NCBI GenBank assembly: GCA_903918155.1
Contig: CAIXDD010000355.1
Location: 1-15,109, forward strand
Source: an uncultured Hyphomicrobiales bacterium
GTDB taxonomy: Bacteria > Pseudomonadota > Alphaproteobacteria > Rhizobiales > Beijerinckiaceae
Direction of reading: 5' to 3'
Length of the DNA stretch: 15,109 bases
Part shown: piece after piece, positions 13,463 through 15,109 of the stretch
Position numbering within the stretch: the stretch's first letter is position 1
Layout: each line of letters starts with the position of its first letter
The notes under the pieces: model-generated
Seen by the model: the letters and a program-made list of their open reading frames with translations, nothing else
Told to the model about the DNA's origin: nothing
Database searches by the model: none
Position numbers and translations under genes: made by a program

Positions 13463-14068
13463 ATGGTCGATCCCGCATCCGACAAGCCATTCCTGCGCCG
13501 CGCCTCCCTCGCCCGGCGGGCCGACGTGCCCGAGGCCGCGCGCGAGGCTTTCGCGCAGCGGCTGGCGCTGGAAGGCGTCGGCTTCGCGCGCCGCGCCTTC
13601 GCGCGCACGGTCGCCTTGTTCTGGCCCGTGGGAACGGAGCCCGACATGCTGCTTCTCGCGCAGGCCTGCGATTATCACGAGATCGTCGTGGCCCTGCCCT
13701 GCGCGGGCGCGCCCGGCTCCCCGCTCGTCTTCCGTCGCTGGCGGCGGGGCCAGCCTCTCGTGGAGGGCGCGATGCGCATTCCAGAGCCCGCGCCCAGCCT
13801 GCCCGAGGCGCAGCCCGATCTTCTCTTCGTCCCGCTCGCCGCCTTCGACCGCCGCGGCTATCGTCTGGGCTATGGCGGGGGCTATTACGACGCGACGCTC
13901 GCGCGCATCCGCGCCGCCCGCCCCGCGCCCGCCGTGGGCGTCGGCTTCTCCTGTCAGGAGATCGACCGCGTGCCCGAAGAAGACCACGACCAGCCGCTTG
14001 ATTTCATCCTCACCGAAAACGAACTCATCGATTGCTCGCGCGCCTGGCGCGCGGGCGACGCGCAATAG
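13463..14068 (+). CDS. 5-formyltetrahydrofolate cyclo-ligase
   Basis: 201 residues; converts 5-formyltetrahydrofolate with ATP to 5,10-methenyltetrahydrofolate, recycling an inhibitory folate by-product. The family elements are present in order: the basic N-terminal helix DKPFLRRASLARR (7-19), FWPVGTEPD (53-61), MRIPEP (104-109) and DLLFVPLAAFDRRGYRLGYGGGYYD (119-143), whose glycine-rich loop is the nucleotide site. The open frame runs back to 13376, but that would overlap the 3' end of 6S RNA and add a non-conserved leader, so the ATG at 13463 is preferred; its ribosome site is weak. Proximity to 6S RNA matches the co-transcribed ssrS-ygfA arrangement known in enterobacteria. Also called fau or ygfA. 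Confidence 0.93.
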   Translation: MVDPASDKPFLRRASLARRADVPEAAREAFAQRLALEGVGFARRAFARTVALFWPVGTEPDMLLLAQACDYHEIVVALPCAGAPGSPLVFRRWRRGQPLVEGAMRIPEPAPSLPEAQPDLLFVPLAAFDRRGYRLGYGGGYYDATLARIRAARPAPAVGVGFSCQEIDRVPEEDHDQPLDFILTENELIDCSRAWRAGDAQ

Positions 14069-14077
14069 GAGCGCCCC

Positions 14078-14896
14078 ATGCGCATTCTCTTCATCGGCGA
14101 CGTCGTGGGCCGCACGGGCCGCCATGCGCTTGTCGACGCGCTGCCCGATCTGCGCGCGCGCTGGAAGCTCGATTTCGTCTGCGTGAACGGCGAGAACGCC
14201 GCCGGCGGGTTCGGCATCACCGAATCCATCTGCGAGGAATTCATCAACGCCGGCGCGGATTGCGTGACGCTGGGCAATCACGCATGGGATCAGCGCGAGA
14301 CGCTCGTCTTCATCGAGCGCCAGCCGCGTCTCATCCGGCCGGCGAACTATCCCGCCGGCACGCCCGGGCGCGGCGTGAACCTCATCGAGACGCATAATGG
14401 GGCGCGCGTGCTCGTGATGAATCTCATGGGCCGCGTCTTCATGGATCCGCTCGACGACCCCTTCGCAATCGCCGACCGCGAGCTGGACGCCTGTCCGCTG
14501 GGCCGCGGCTGCGACGCCGCCATCGTGGACATCCATGCGGAGACGACGAGCGAGAAATATGCGATGGGCCATTTATGCGACGGCCGCGCCTCGCTCGTCG
14601 TGGGCACCCATACGCACGCCCCCACCGCCGACGCGCAGATCCTGCCCGGCGGCACCGCCTATCAAAGCGACGCCGGCATGACGGGCGATTACGATTCCGT
14701 GATCGGCATGAACAAGGCCGAGCCGCTCAACCGTTTCACGCGGCGCATCTCCTCGGGGCGTTTCGAACCCGCCGAAGGGCCCGCGACCCTGTGCGGCGTC
14801 GCGGTGGAGACGGATGCGGCCGGACTTGCGGCCATGATCACGCCCGTGCGCCTGGGCGGGCGCCTGCACGAGGCGCGCCCCGCCGCGTGGGAATGA
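14078..14896 (+). CDS. YmdB-type metallophosphoesterase (TIGR00282 family)
   Basis: 272 residues, the standard length for this family. All metal ligands of the calcineurin-like core are visible: D8 in FIGDVVGRTGR, E39-N40 in VNGENAAGG, N67-H68 in LGNHAWD, H153 in DIHAETTSEK, and H178 and H180 in VGTHTHAPTADAQI. Characterised relatives hydrolyse 2',3'-cyclic nucleotides and affect RNA turnover or biofilm behaviour in Bacillus; the role in alphaproteobacteria is not established. AGGAG eight bases before the ATG fixes the start. It follows the folate cyclo-ligase gene by nine bases, so the two are co-transcribed and possibly share the 6S RNA transcript. Confidence 0.94.
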   Translation: MRILFIGDVVGRTGRHALVDALPDLRARWKLDFVCVNGENAAGGFGITESICEEFINAGADCVTLGNHAWDQRETLVFIERQPRLIRPANYPAGTPGRGVNLIETHNGARVLVMNLMGRVFMDPLDDPFAIADRELDACPLGRGCDAAIVDIHAETTSEKYAMGHLCDGRASLVVGTHTHAPTADAQILPGGTAYQSDAGMTGDYDSVIGMNKAEPLNRFTRRISSGRFEPAEGPATLCGVAVETDAAGLAAMITPVRLGGRLHEARPAAWE

Positions 14897-14909
14897 GGAA
14901 CGAGACTTC

Positions 14910-15109
14910 ATGACGACGCCGCATATCGAGCACGAGAGCTTCCTTCACCCCTTCGCGGGCATGGATGCGGCCTCCTGCCTGCGCGAACGCGCGCAGGCCC
15001 ATCCTGACAAGCCTTTCCTGATCTGGGCGCCGCTGGAAGGCGGCGCGCGCATATGGACCTGGGGCGCCTTCGAGGAGGATGTCGCGCGGTTGGCCGGCGG
15101 CTTGCGCGC
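14910..15109 (+). CDS. AMP-forming acyl-CoA synthetase/ligase, N-terminal fragment (cut by window edge)
   Basis: The first 66 codons are in the window, ending in an open frame at the right edge. The text MTTPHIEHESFLHPFAGMDA, then CLRERAQAHPDKPFLIW, ARIWTWGAFEEDVARLAGGLR, is the usual N-terminus of the ANL superfamily (a separate-domain start with ahpdkpfli.. followed by .wtw.efe.dv.rla.gl). These enzymes adenylate a carboxylic acid and transfer it to coenzyme A. The diagnostic AMP-binding and substrate motifs lie beyond the window, so the acid (aromatic, fatty or carnitine-like) cannot be named. The ATG lies 13 bases after the phosphoesterase gene, with AGGA about eleven bases upstream. Confidence 0.82.
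   Translation, partial: MTTPHIEHESFLHPFAGMDAASCLRERAQAHPDKPFLIWAPLEGGARIWTWGAFEEDVARLAGGLR

Noticed and set aside
1..15109. CRISPR array, insertion sequence, prophage or tRNA gene
   Set aside because: No regularly spaced repeats, terminal inverted repeats with a transposase, phage genes or cloverleaf sequences were seen; the coding style is uniform across the window.

Overview
The window is GC-rich chromosomal DNA from an alphaproteobacterium, most likely of the order Hyphomicrobiales (Rhizobiales). The evidence is a Porin_2-type outer-membrane porin with a CDAYG..C loop, an alphaproteobacterial-type 6S RNA between zapA and the 5-formyltetrahydrofolate cyclo-ligase gene, a DUF4164-zapA pair, and a MotA/ExbB-like channel gene overlapping an OmpA/MotB-like gene that begins with a YWPGFVDALS motif. 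A methylotroph/Beijerinckiaceae-Methylocystaceae-type genome would fit, but that placement is a guess from impression. Almost the whole window is well-behaved housekeeping DNA. I found no transposon, phage, CRISPR, tRNA or rRNA gene.

Region 1 (1-4134, all minus strand) reads from right to left: a MarR regulator, a degenerate ThiE-like TIM barrel protein, an exported Sel1-repeat protein, an inositol-monophosphatase family enzyme, a MotA/TolQ/ExbB channel protein, and the first codons of an OmpA/MotB-like partner. The last two overlap by one base and should work as a non-flagellar envelope complex. A 12-bp degenerate tandem repeat lies across the ThiE-like/Sel1 junction.

Region 2 (4135-5606) is a divergent promoter region with three TCG-N-CGA palindromes that look like MarR operators. 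It is followed by a porin gene on the plus strand, which ends in a strong UUCG-loop terminator.

Region 3 (5629-12249, minus strand) is a central-carbon cluster: transketolase, glyceraldehyde-3-phosphate dehydrogenase, phosphoglycerate kinase, class II (Calvin-cycle subtype) fructose-bisphosphate aldolase, and then, after nested terminators, a class I aldolase. Together these genes cover the lower Calvin cycle/gluconeogenic steps from 3-phosphoglycerate to fructose-1,6-bisphosphate and the transketolase exchanges. The gaps between genes are 65-71 bases and two of them hold GC-rich hairpins, so transcript levels may be stepped along the operon. RuBisCO and phosphoribulokinase are not in the window, so autotrophy cannot be concluded.

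Region 4 (12492-15109, plus strand) holds a small coiled-coil DUF4164-type protein, the cell-division protein ZapA, 6S RNA, 5-formyltetrahydrofolate cyclo-ligase, a YmdB-type metallophosphoesterase, and the start of an AMP-forming acyl-CoA ligase cut by the window edge.

No undescribed multigene system is evident. The items most worth a second look are the loss of catalytic motifs in the ThiE-like protein, the tandem repeat that supplies its neighbour's start codon and signal-peptide N-terminus, the MarR operator cluster, and the nested terminators and inter-gene hairpins of the carbon operon.
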